DNA from: an uncultured Erysipelotrichaceae bacterium
GTDB taxonomy: Bacteria; Bacillota_I; Bacilli_A; Erysipelotrichales; Erysipelotrichaceae
DNA length: 64,000 nucleotides
Direction of reading: 5' to 3'
NCBI GenBank assembly: GCA_934725085.1
Contig: CAKVAL010000003.1
Coordinates: 1 to 64,000, forward strand
The first letter of the stretch is position 1. Every line of letters starts with the position of its first letter. The notes beneath the pieces were generated by a model. It worked only from the letters and a program-made list of their open reading frames with translations, had not been told where the DNA came from and did not search any database. The position numbers and the translations under genes are program-made. Below are positions 8,369 through 16,084 of the stretch, one piece after another.

Positions 8369-10105
8369 ATGTATAGGACACATACTTGTGGACAATTAAG
8401 AAAAGATGATGTAGGTAAAACAGTAGAATTAGCTGGTTGGGTTTCAAAGAGAAGAAATCTTGGTTCTATTGTCTTTATTGATTTAAGAGACCGTTATGGT
8501 ATTACTCAAATTACTTTCGATGAGGCTCATACTGAGGCTATCAAGGATGTAAGAAACGAATATGTTTTATGGGTAAAGGGTGAGGTTAGCGCTAAGGAAG
8601 TACCTAATCCTAAGTTAGAAACTGGTGAAATTGAAGTTCTTGTTAAGGAAGTTAAGGTATTAAATTCTTCTAAGACTACCCCAATGATTATTGCGGATGA
8701 AACTGATGCCTTAGAGGATTTAAGATTAAAGTATCGTTATTTAGACTTAAGAAGACCTGTGCTTCAAAAGAATTTGATTTTAAGAGATAAGGTTACTACT
8801 ATCTTTAGAAGAGTTTTACATGATCATGATTTTATTGAAGTAGAAACTCCAATTCTATCTAAGTCTACTCCTGAGGGTGCTAGAGACTATCTTGTTCCTT
8901 CTCGTTTATATAATGGCAAGTTCTATGCCTTACCGCAATCTCCACAAATCTATAAACAATTGTTGATGATTTCAGGTATGGACCGTTATTTCCAAATCGC
9001 TAGATGTTTTAGAGATGAGGACTTAAGAGCTGATAGACAACCTGAATTTACTCAAATCGATATGGAAATGAGCTTTGCGAGTGAAGAGGACTTGTTTGCG
9101 ATTGTTGAAGACTGTATGCATGAAGTATTTAAGGAACTTAAGGGTATTGAACTTGAAAAGTTCCCAAGAATTAAGTATTTAGATGCAATGGAAAAGTATG
9201 GTAGTGATAAGCCAGATTTAAGATTTGAGATGTTACAACATAATGTAACTGAATTGTTTAGAAATTCTGAATTCTCAGTATTTAAAACTTGTTTAGAAAA
9301 TAACGGTGTTATTAAGGCTATCAAAGTTGATAATCATAGTTTCTCTCGTAAGGAAACAGATAAGTTCTCTGAGTTTGTTAAGATTTATAAGGCAAAGGGT
9401 GTCGCTTTTGTTAAGTATGAGAATAACGACTTTACAGGTGGTATCGCTAAGTTCTTGAGTGAAGATGAAAAGAATGCTTTAAGAAATGAATTTAGCTTAA
9501 GCGAAAATGATACGTTATTATTTGTAGCTGATAAGAAGTCTATCGCTGATGTAGCCTTAGGTGCTTTACGTTGTAAGGTTGCTAAGGAACTAGGTTTAAT
9601 TGATGAGAATAAGTTCTGTTTTGCGTGGATTGTAGAGTTCCCAATGTATGAATGGAGTGATGATAGACAAAGATATGAGGCTGCATCAAACCCATTCTCT
9701 TGTCCAAGAGATGAGGATATCGCTAAGCTTGAGGATGATAAGGGTAACTGTTTCTCTAGAGCTTATGACCTTGTGTTAAATGGTTATGAATTATCAAGTG
9801 GTGCAATTAGAATCCATGATCAAGATGTTCAAGCTAAGGTATTTAAGGCCCTAGGTTTAAGTGAAGAACAGGCTAAGGAAAGATTTGGTTTCTTCTTGGA
9901 TGCTTTCCAATATGGTATGCCACCAGAGTGTGGTTGTGGTATTGGTCTAGAAAGACTTATCATGATCTTGTGTGGTACTGATAATATTAAGGATGTTGTT
10001 GCTTTCCCTAAGACTGCAACTGCTTATGATTTGATGGCTGATGCACCAGGTGGTGTTGATCAGGAACAACTTGACGCATTAGACTTAATTGTTAAAGAAA
10101 AGTAA
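8369..10105 (+). CDS. aspS: Aspartyl-tRNA synthetase
   Basis: The 578-residue bacterial-type enzyme charges tRNA-Asp. An N-terminal OB fold reads the anticodon (residues 1-110). The class II core carries motif 2 RCFRDEDLRADRQPEFTQID near residue 212 and motif 3 GIGLERLIMIL near 532, and a GAD insertion lies between them. It starts on the base after the hisS stop, with AGAGAGG upstream, so the two are co-translated. Gln/Asn amidotransferase genes are not in this window, so it cannot be told whether the enzyme also serves tRNA-Asn. Confidence 0.97.
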   Translation: MYRTHTCGQLRKDDVGKTVELAGWVSKRRNLGSIVFIDLRDRYGITQITFDEAHTEAIKDVRNEYVLWVKGEVSAKEVPNPKLETGEIEVLVKEVKVLNSSKTTPMIIADETDALEDLRLKYRYLDLRRPVLQKNLILRDKVTTIFRRVLHDHDFIEVETPILSKSTPEGARDYLVPSRLYNGKFYALPQSPQIYKQLLMISGMDRYFQIARCFRDEDLRADRQPEFTQIDMEMSFASEEDLFAIVEDCMHEVFKELKGIELEKFPRIKYLDAMEKYGSDKPDLRFEMLQHNVTELFRNSEFSVFKTCLENNGVIKAIKVDNHSFSRKETDKFSEFVKIYKAKGVAFVKYENNDFTGGIAKFLSEDEKNALRNEFSLSENDTLLFVADKKSIADVALGALRCKVAKELGLIDENKFCFAWIVEFPMYEWSDDRQRYEAASNPFSCPRDEDIAKLEDDKGNCFSRAYDLVLNGYELSSGAIRIHDQDVQAKVFKALGLSEEQAKERFGFFLDAFQYGMPPECGCGIGLERLIMILCGTDNIKDVVAFPKTATAYDLMADAPGGVDQEQLDALDLIVKEK

Positions 10106-10136
10106 AATAAATGGCATGATATACATGCCATTTATT
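10106..10136 (+). terminator. Hairpin terminator after aspS
   Basis: A perfect 13-bp inverted repeat (10106-10118 with 10124-10136, core AATGGCATG / CATGCCATT) has a 5-nt loop. It lacks a long T run beyond the 3' arm, so termination may be partial. The next gene's Shine-Dalgarno sequence follows at once. Confidence 0.6.
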
Positions 10137-10152
10137 GTAAGGAGATTATTTA

Positions 10153-11622
10153 ATGAAGAGTTTATTTACTAAGAGAAATGTATCGTTACTTGTTTCGATG
10201 TTAGTAATCTTATTTTTCTATTTGTTGCCAGATATGACCTGGGGTTTGTCTCATGAGGCATTGTGGGCAATAGGTATCTTTTTTGCCTCACTTATCATGT
10301 GGATTAATGTGTCTATTGATTGGCCATCGCTTATTTCACTTTTTATGATAGGCTTATTACCATCTTATGGTTTTAATAAGATGTTACAAGGGTCGTTTGG
10401 TAATTCAACAGTGGCTTTCTTGTTGTTTACTTTTATTCTTGTTTACCCTTTATCACAGACCAATTTTGTAAGAAGAATTACGATAGCTTTTATCACTAAT
10501 AAGGTGGCTAGAAAGGGACCTTGGCACTTTGTATGTTTCTTGTTTGGTGCGATTACTTTCATTGGCCTATTTATTTCACCTTCAGTGTTGTTTGTAGCTT
10601 TCTTACCTTTTTTAGAGGATATCTATAAGGTGTTGGATATTAAAAAGGGTAGCAAGACCGGTAATATGCTGATGATGGGGACTGCTTTTTGTATCTCATT
10701 GTCTTCAGGTATGACGCCTATTGGTCATGTTTGGCCAACTTTGGCGATGAGTTATTTTGCGGGTAGTGAAATTGGTTATCCTATTAGTGCTTTTGAATAT
10801 ATGGCCTTTGGTATCCCTACTGGTATTGTCTTATTAATATCGTTGATATTAATCTTTAAGTTTATTTATAGACCTGATGATATTAAAAGTATTGATACTA
10901 GAAAGGCAATTAGTTTAAGAGGAAGTATAGCTAAGGCTGATGCTTCTGAGTTGGCTATTATTTCTATTTTGGTTTTGGTTGTTTTTTTATGGATTTCACC
11001 ATCTCTTGTAAAGAACGCAATGCCTGAGTATTATGCTTTGATTAATGGTATGACAACAGCGATGCCACCACTTCTTGGTTGTATCTTGATGTTTGTGATT
11101 TCTTTTGATGGCAAGCCATTATTAAACTTTAAAGAGGCAACTACTAAGGGTGTTATGTGGGGTTCTATTTTGATGACAGCTGCAGCTACTTTAGTTGGGG
11201 CAACACTTACTAATAAGGACTTAGGCATTTCTACTTGGTTATCTGATATGATGGGCCCTGTTGCCAGTGGTTTGTCGGTTAGTGTTCTTGTGTTCTTCTT
11301 TGTAGCTTGGGCTGTAATTGAGACTAATTTCTCAAGTAATATTGTTACTACAACTGTTGTTTCTTCAATTATGCTTACAGTGTTATCATCGCTTCCTGAT
11401 GGAACAATTTGTATTCCAGCTGCTATTTGTTTGATTGGTTTTAGTGCTGGTATTTGCAATATGACACCGGCTGGGCAATCTACTATTAATACAGTAGCTA
11501 TCGGTTCTGGTTGGACTGATAGTAAGTCAATGTTTGTCTGGGGTGGTGTTTTTGCGGTCGTTTCTATTATCGTAATTAGTTTGTTGGGTTATAATCTAGG
11601 TGCTATTTTTATGGCTATTTAG
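10153..11622 (+). CDS. SLC13/DASS-family anion transporter
   Basis: The 489-residue integral membrane protein has about eleven hydrophobic segments. The SNT-like motif region GNSTVAFLLFTFILVYPL, the second half containing NFSSNIVTTTVVSS, and the late GFSAGICNMTPAGQSTINTV fit the divalent anion:Na+ symporter (SLC13) and ion-transporter superfamily, which import dicarboxylates, sulfate or similar anions. AAGGAG precedes the ATG. It stands alone between the aspS hairpin and the ferredoxin gene. The substrate cannot be told from sequence. Confidence 0.8.
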   Translation: MKSLFTKRNVSLLVSMLVILFFYLLPDMTWGLSHEALWAIGIFFASLIMWINVSIDWPSLISLFMIGLLPSYGFNKMLQGSFGNSTVAFLLFTFILVYPLSQTNFVRRITIAFITNKVARKGPWHFVCFLFGAITFIGLFISPSVLFVAFLPFLEDIYKVLDIKKGSKTGNMLMMGTAFCISLSSGMTPIGHVWPTLAMSYFAGSEIGYPISAFEYMAFGIPTGIVLLISLILIFKFIYRPDDIKSIDTRKAISLRGSIAKADASELAIISILVLVVFLWISPSLVKNAMPEYYALINGMTTAMPPLLGCILMFVISFDGKPLLNFKEATTKGVMWGSILMTAAATLVGATLTNKDLGISTWLSDMMGPVASGLSVSVLVFFFVAWAVIETNFSSNIVTTTVVSSIMLTVLSSLPDGTICIPAAICLIGFSAGICNMTPAGQSTINTVAIGSGWTDSKSMFVWGGVFAVVSIIVISLLGYNLGAIFMAI

Positions 11623-11656
11623 GCTATAATTATAGGAAAGAAGGAGGATCTAATAC

Positions 11657-11830
11657 ATGCCAGTAAGAATTGATACTGATACTTGTGTAGGATGCGGTGC
11701 TTGTACTGATGTTTGTCCTACAGGCTCTTTAAATCTTGATGCTGATGGAAAGTGCCAAGTAAACGAAGATACTTGTATTGATTGTGGTGCTTGTTGCGGT
11801 ACTTGCCCAACAGGTGCAATTTCTCAATAA
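11657..11830 (+). CDS. 2[4Fe-4S] ferredoxin
   Basis: This 57-residue protein has two clusters, CVGCGACTDVCPTG near residue 10 and CIDCGACCGTCPTG near residue 38. Each is a CxxCxxCxxxCP set, so the protein carries two low-potential 4Fe-4S centres. The length is that of clostridial ferredoxins, which take electrons from pyruvate:ferredoxin oxidoreductase; nifJ lies in this window. AAGGAGG lies 10 nt before the ATG. A TATAAT at 11625-11630 may give it its own promoter, and a strong terminator follows, so it is probably monocistronic. Confidence 0.95.
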   Translation: MPVRIDTDTCVGCGACTDVCPTGSLNLDADGKCQVNEDTCIDCGACCGTCPTGAISQ

Positions 11831-11846
11831 TAATATCAATGAGTTG

Positions 11847-11873
11847 ATACCAAGCTTAGCTTGGTATTTTTTT
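11847..11873 (+). terminator. Terminator of the ferredoxin gene
   Basis: ATACCAAGC and GCTTGGTAT form a perfect 9-bp stem with a 3-nt loop and a seven-T tail. Confidence 0.92.
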
Positions 11874-11894
11874 ATGGTTTTGATGTTAAAATAG

Positions 11895-13346
11895 ATGGGT
11901 ATGAAGAAAGATTATATTTTACCTAATATTAAGGAAGCTAGAAGAAGAAATAACACAGAAGAGATTGCTAGACTAACATATAATGTCGATGAAAAATATT
12001 TGAATCTAGGAAAGGATAAGAAGTATCTAATTAAGACTCATGGTTGTCAGGCAAACTTTAGAGATTCAGAGACTATTGCGGGTCTTTTGGAGGAACTTGG
12101 TTTTACAGAAACAACAAGTGAAGAGGATGCTGATATCGTCTTGATTAATACTTGTGCTATTAGAGAGGGTGCTGAGGATAAGGTTTTTGGTGAAGTTGGT
12201 GCTTTAAAAAGACTAAAAAGAGAAAGACCTGAGATGCTTATTGGCATTTGTGGTTGTATGGCTCAAGAGGAGAAGACGGTTACAACTTTATTGGAGAAGT
12301 ATCATCAAGTAGATATTATTTTTGGTACTCATAATATTGTTTCTTTGCCTAAGATGATTTATGACATCTATAATGCGAATAAGAAGAGGGCTGTTGAGGT
12401 CTTTTCTAAGCAGGGTGAGGTAATTGAGAATGTTCCAGTTACTCGTTTATCAAGTCATAAGGCTTCAGTAAATATCATGTATGGTTGTGATAAGTTCTGT
12501 ACTTATTGTATCGTCCCTTATACTCGTGGTAAGGAGAGAAGTAGATTACTTGAGGATGTTGTTAAGGAAGTGCAAGAACTTAAGGATACTGGTTATAAGG
12601 AAGTATGTTTGCTTGGTCAAAATGTTAATGCCTATGGTAAGGATTTAAAGTTGGGTTATGATTTTGCGACTTTATTGACTGAAGTGGCTAAGACTGGTAT
12701 TAATAGAGTTCGTTTTATGACTTCACATCCTTGGGATTTTAATGACGATATGATTATGGCGATTAAGAATAATAAGAATATTTGTCCTTATATTCATTTG
12801 CCTGTTCAGTCTGGTTCTAATAGTATTCTTAAGAAGATGAATAGAAGATATACTATTGAGGATTATAAAAATTTATTTGATCGTTTAACTTCAAATTTAG
12901 AGGGCTTTGCGTATACTACTGATATTATCGTGGGTTTTCCTAATGAGACAGATGAGGACTTTAAGGCAACTTTAGATATTGTCGATTACTGTAAGTATGA
13001 TAATGCCTTTACTTTCATTTATTCTCCTAGAAGTGGTACACCAGCTGCTGTGATGGAGGATGAAACACCAAGAGAGGTTAAGGAAGCACGTTTACAAGAA
13101 CTTAATAAGAAGGTTGCTTATTATGCCAATATGAAGAATCAAAAGTATTTGAATCAAGTGGTTGAGGTACTTGTTGATGGCACGTCTAAGAAAAATGATG
13201 CGGTTTATTCAGGTTATACAAGGGATAATAAGCTTGTTAATTTCAAGGCTGATGATGTTTGCATTGGTGATCTTGTTAATGTAAGAATTACTGAGTGCAT
13301 GTCTTTCTCTTTAAATGGTGAGTTTGTGGGCAAAGTAGTTGAATAA
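11895..13346 (+). CDS. miaB: tRNA-2-methylthio-N6-dimethylallyladenosine synthase
   Basis: This radical-SAM enzyme adds the methylthio group to i6A37 of tRNAs reading U-starting codons. The N-terminal UPF0004 domain has cysteines in THGCQANFRDSE, NTCAIREGA and GICGCMAQ. The radical-SAM cluster motif is CDKFCTYC near residue 200. A TRAM domain closes the 483-residue protein. Two ATGs (11895 and 11901) are candidates. No Shine-Dalgarno sequence precedes either, and TAAAAT at 11887-11892 lies 2 or 8 nt upstream, which suggests a leaderless or nearly leaderless mRNA starting around the second ATG. Confidence 0.95.
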   Translation: MGMKKDYILPNIKEARRRNNTEEIARLTYNVDEKYLNLGKDKKYLIKTHGCQANFRDSETIAGLLEELGFTETTSEEDADIVLINTCAIREGAEDKVFGEVGALKRLKRERPEMLIGICGCMAQEEKTVTTLLEKYHQVDIIFGTHNIVSLPKMIYDIYNANKKRAVEVFSKQGEVIENVPVTRLSSHKASVNIMYGCDKFCTYCIVPYTRGKERSRLLEDVVKEVQELKDTGYKEVCLLGQNVNAYGKDLKLGYDFATLLTEVAKTGINRVRFMTSHPWDFNDDMIMAIKNNKNICPYIHLPVQSGSNSILKKMNRRYTIEDYKNLFDRLTSNLEGFAYTTDIIVGFPNETDEDFKATLDIVDYCKYDNAFTFIYSPRSGTPAAVMEDETPREVKEARLQELNKKVAYYANMKNQKYLNQVVEVLVDGTSKKNDAVYSGYTRDNKLVNFKADDVCIGDLVNVRITECMSFSLNGEFVGKVVE

Positions 13347-13366
13347 TATTCTAGATTTGATATAAA
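13339..13366 (+). promoter_or_regulatory. Promoter of the reverse rubrerythrin gene
   Basis: TTGAAT (13339-13344), a 16-nt spacer and TATAAA (13361-13366) with an extended -10 TG at 13358-13359. It overlaps the miaB stop codon. Confidence 0.55.
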
Positions 13367-13396
13367 TAAGTTAACAAATACAAGGAGGAAATGTAT

Positions 13397-13984
13397 ATGA
13401 AATTTGTATGTAAAGTATGTGGTTATATTTATGAAGGCGATGCTGCTCCTGCAGAATGCCCTGTATGTCATGCTAAGAGTGATATGTTTGAGGAAGTAAA
13501 GGGTGAAATCAAGTTAGCTGCTGAACATAAGTTTGGTGTATATGGTGAAACAGTTAAGAACAATCCTGATATTTCTGAAGAAGATAAGAAGTATATCTTC
13601 GATCAATTAAAGGCTAATTTCAATGGTGAATGTTCAGAAGTTGGTATGTATCTATGCATGGCTAGAATTGCTCATAGAGAAGGTTATCCTGAAATTGGTT
13701 TATATTGGGAAAAGGCTGCTTATGAAGAAGCTGAGCATGCTGCTAAGTTTGCTGAATTATTAGGTAGCGATTTAGAAGCTAATATGACTGCTTCTACAGC
13801 TAAGAACTTAAAGTGGAGAGTTGATTGTGAATATGGTGCAACAGCAGGTAAGATGGAATTAGCTACTTGTGCTAAGAAGAATAACTTAGATGCTATCCAT
13901 GATACAGTTCATGAAATGGCTAGAGATGAAGCAAGACATGGTAGAGCTTTAGAAGGCTTATATAATAGATACTTCAATAAATAA
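13397..13984 (+). CDS. Reverse rubrerythrin (peroxide/oxygen detoxification)
   Basis: The 195-residue protein has a rubredoxin domain first (CKVCGYIYEG and CPVCHAKS, residues about 5-30) and a four-helix diiron ferritin-like domain after it. Iron ligands sit in GECSEVGMY, YEEAEHAAKF, CEYGATAGKME and HEMARDEARHG. This domain order is the reverse of classical rubrerythrin and is known from clostridia as an oxygen-inducible NADH-dependent peroxidase. ATG 13397 is preferred to 13391 because AGGAGG (13384-13389) is then 7 nt away. It has its own promoter and a shared bidirectional terminator. Confidence 0.93.
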   Translation: MKFVCKVCGYIYEGDAAPAECPVCHAKSDMFEEVKGEIKLAAEHKFGVYGETVKNNPDISEEDKKYIFDQLKANFNGECSEVGMYLCMARIAHREGYPEIGLYWEKAAYEEAEHAAKFAELLGSDLEANMTASTAKNLKWRVDCEYGATAGKMELATCAKKNNLDAIHDTVHEMARDEARHGRALEGLYNRYFNK

Positions 13985-13991
13985 TTAAACA

Positions 13992-14019
13992 AATAAAACC
14001 GCAGTAATGCGGTTTTATT
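13992..14019. terminator. Bidirectional terminator between convergent genes
   Basis: AATAAAACCGC and GCGGTTTTATT form an 11-bp perfect stem with a 6-nt loop. A-rich and T-rich ends let it work on both strands, for the rubrerythrin (+) and the antitoxin-like gene (-). Confidence 0.9.
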
Positions 14020-14023
14020 GTGT

Positions 14024-14290
14024 CTATTTTGTATTCATTGCTTCTCTAATAGAGCCAAATACTTCTTTATGAGTTAAGCGAACAGATGTATTTTTAGCTT
14101 CTAAATCAGCCTCATCTAATTTGACTTCCACATCATCGCTTTCAGTTAATCTTGAATATTCTTCCATGCTTAGGACAACCATTGCACCATAACCGTTTTT
14201 GGTTAAGAACACTTGTTTTCCTTGTTCAACAGCTTTTTCGATTTCTGGTAAGTTGTATGTTAAGTCTGATATTGGTCTTATTTCTATCAT
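14024..14290 (-). CDS. Phd/YefM-family antitoxin-like protein, no partner toxin seen
   Basis: This 88-residue protein has the Phd/YefM start MIEIRPISDL, the PIxDLxxNLPEIEKAV pattern and the strand QVFLTKNGYGAMVVLSMEEY. In this family the N-terminal half binds DNA and the C-terminal tail binds a RelE/Doc/YoeB-type toxin. A Shine-Dalgarno AAGGAG lies 8 nt before the start. No toxin gene flanks it: the rubrerythrin and rnjB genes are the neighbours. It may be an orphan antitoxin, a stand-alone repressor or the remnant of a pair. Confidence 0.85.
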   Translation of the reverse strand: MIEIRPISDLTYNLPEIEKAVEQGKQVFLTKNGYGAMVVLSMEEYSRLTESDDVEVKLDEADLEAKNTSVRLTHKEVFGSIREAMNTK

Positions 14291-14366
14291 TGTTTGTCTC
14301 CTTATTTAATGTATTAATATTCTATCATTTATACTGCTGATGTTATAATTAAGGCACGTAGTTTCC

Positions 14367-14396
14367 TTGAATTTAATTAACTTTTTATTCTATAAT
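14367..14396 (+). promoter_or_regulatory. Promoter of rnjB
   Basis: TTGAAT (14367-14372), an 18-nt spacer and TATAAT (14391-14396), close to sigma-A consensus. The predicted start is about 22 nt before the gene. Confidence 0.65.
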
Positions 14397-14425
14397 TACG
14401 AAGTATACTTATGGAGGATATCATA

Positions 14426-16084
14426 ATGGAAAAAGTTCGCTTAATGGCTCTTGGTGGTTTAGACGAAGATGGCAAAAATATGTATTGTGTTGAGATCGAC
14501 GACGATATTTTTGTCGTTGATGCAGGTTTAAAATATCCCGAGAATCAACAGTTAGGCGTAGAATATGTAATTCCTGATTTTGATTATTTAATAGAGAATA
14601 AAGATCGTGTTAAGGGTATTTTCATCACTCATGGTCATGATGATGTAATGAAAGCTTTAACACATGTTTTAAGAGTGGCTGATTTTGAAGTTTATGCGAC
14701 TGCTTTGACTGCTAAGATTATCGAAGAAGACTTGCCTAAGAATTCTAAGAAGAGAATCAATATTTTAAGAAGGGATGGTTCTTATACTATTGCTGGTCAT
14801 AAGATTCATACTTTCCCTGTAATGATGTCTATTGCGGATGGCATTGGTTTGATTTTTGAGACTGATCAAGGTTCTATTGTTTATACTAGTGAATTTATTG
14901 TTGACTATGATTTAACATTTGAAGCTTTTTCAATGAATATGAACATCTTATCTAAGATTGGTGATCATGATGTTTTATGTCTAATGTCAGAGTCAGTTGG
15001 TGCTAATAAGGATGGTTATACAGCTCCTAAGCATCGTATTACTGATATGATTGAGCCTTATATCGAGAATATTGGCGATAGAGTAATTATCACTTTATAT
15101 AAACAAAATCTATATCGTATTATTGAAATTCTTGAGTTGGCTAAGAAATATAAAAGACAAGTGTATTTCTATGATGAGAGTCATTTGAAACTATTAAAGG
15201 CTGTTGAAGAATTAGGTTATTATCATATTCCTGCTGGTACTATTGTTACTAAGAAGAATTTTAGTAATGATTTAACTAATGTGATTTGTGTGTTGTCAGG
15301 TAGTGGTAAGCAAGTATTTAAGTTGTTGAATAATATTGCGATTGGTGAAGATAGCAAGTTTGAATTAAAGAAGAATGATTTAGTAATTATTGCATCTCCT
15401 GTGGTTCCAGGTACTGAAAAAGAGGCTGCAGCTATGGAGGATGATCTTTATAGAGCTGATGTAAGAATTGTTAAGTTGAATAAGAATGATTTATTGTCTA
15501 TGCATGCTTCTAAGGAAGATTTAAAGACAATGTTGTATCTTGTTAAGCCTAGATATTATTTGCCTGTAAAGGGTCAATATTATGATTTAATCAACAATGC
15601 GGATATCGCGGTTGAAATGGGTTATACACCTGATAAGATTATTATTCTTGATAATGGTCAATTCGCTACTTTTGAGAATCAAAAGCTTGTTTCTACAAGA
15701 GATTCTATTGATTTAGATGAAATCTTAATCGATGGTAGTGATAAGGCTGACGTATCTGGTATGGTGCTTAAAGATCGTGAAACACTTAGTACAGATGGTG
15801 CGATTGTATGTGGCATTGTCCTTGATTTTAAGACTAAGGACTTAATTGGAGGACCAGATGTTCAAAGTAGAGGTGTTATCTATCTAAAGGATGCTGAGAA
15901 CTTATTGAATGAAATAGGTAATATTTTATGTGATACAGTTGCTCAAGCTGTTAAGGAAAATAGATATGATAATATGAAGGTTAGAGTAGAGGCTAAGGAG
16001 AAGATCCAAGCTTATGTACTTAGAAATACAGGCAAGCGTCCGATGATTTTGCCTGCTATTGTGGAAGTTAATGGAGGAAAATAA
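14426..16084 (+). CDS. rnjB: Ribonuclease J2-like protein with a degenerate active site
   Basis: The 552-residue protein has a metallo-beta-lactamase/beta-CASP fold with an RNase J C-terminal domain ending LRNTGKRPMILPAIVEVN. The usual metal motif HxHxDH is HGHDDV here, the later NHSI histidine is replaced in PVMMSIADG, and the aspartate of the HTGDF motif is replaced in YTSEF. Family RNase J2 proteins are weakly active partners of RNase J1, and these losses fit that role. ATG 14426 is chosen because GGAGG is 8 nt upstream; ATG 14411 contains it. In Bacillus, rnjB (ymfA) also lies near spoIIIE, ymfF and ymfH. The stop overlaps the ftsK start by one base. Confidence 0.9.
   Translation: MEKVRLMALGGLDEDGKNMYCVEIDDDIFVVDAGLKYPENQQLGVEYVIPDFDYLIENKDRVKGIFITHGHDDVMKALTHVLRVADFEVYATALTAKIIEEDLPKNSKKRINILRRDGSYTIAGHKIHTFPVMMSIADGIGLIFETDQGSIVYTSEFIVDYDLTFEAFSMNMNILSKIGDHDVLCLMSESVGANKDGYTAPKHRITDMIEPYIENIGDRVIITLYKQNLYRIIEILELAKKYKRQVYFYDESHLKLLKAVEELGYYHIPAGTIVTKKNFSNDLTNVICVLSGSGKQVFKLLNNIAIGEDSKFELKKNDLVIIASPVVPGTEKEAAAMEDDLYRADVRIVKLNKNDLLSMHASKEDLKTMLYLVKPRYYLPVKGQYYDLINNADIAVEMGYTPDKIIILDNGQFATFENQKLVSTRDSIDLDEILIDGSDKADVSGMVLKDRETLSTDGAIVCGIVLDFKTKDLIGGPDVQSRGVIYLKDAENLLNEIGNILCDTVAQAVKENRYDNMKVRVEAKEKIQAYVLRNTGKRPMILPAIVEVNGGK

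Noticed and set aside
11031..11459. Long minus-strand open frame inside the SLC13 transporter gene
   Set aside because: It mirrors the codon pattern of the real gene, has no ribosome-binding site and no family-like sequence.
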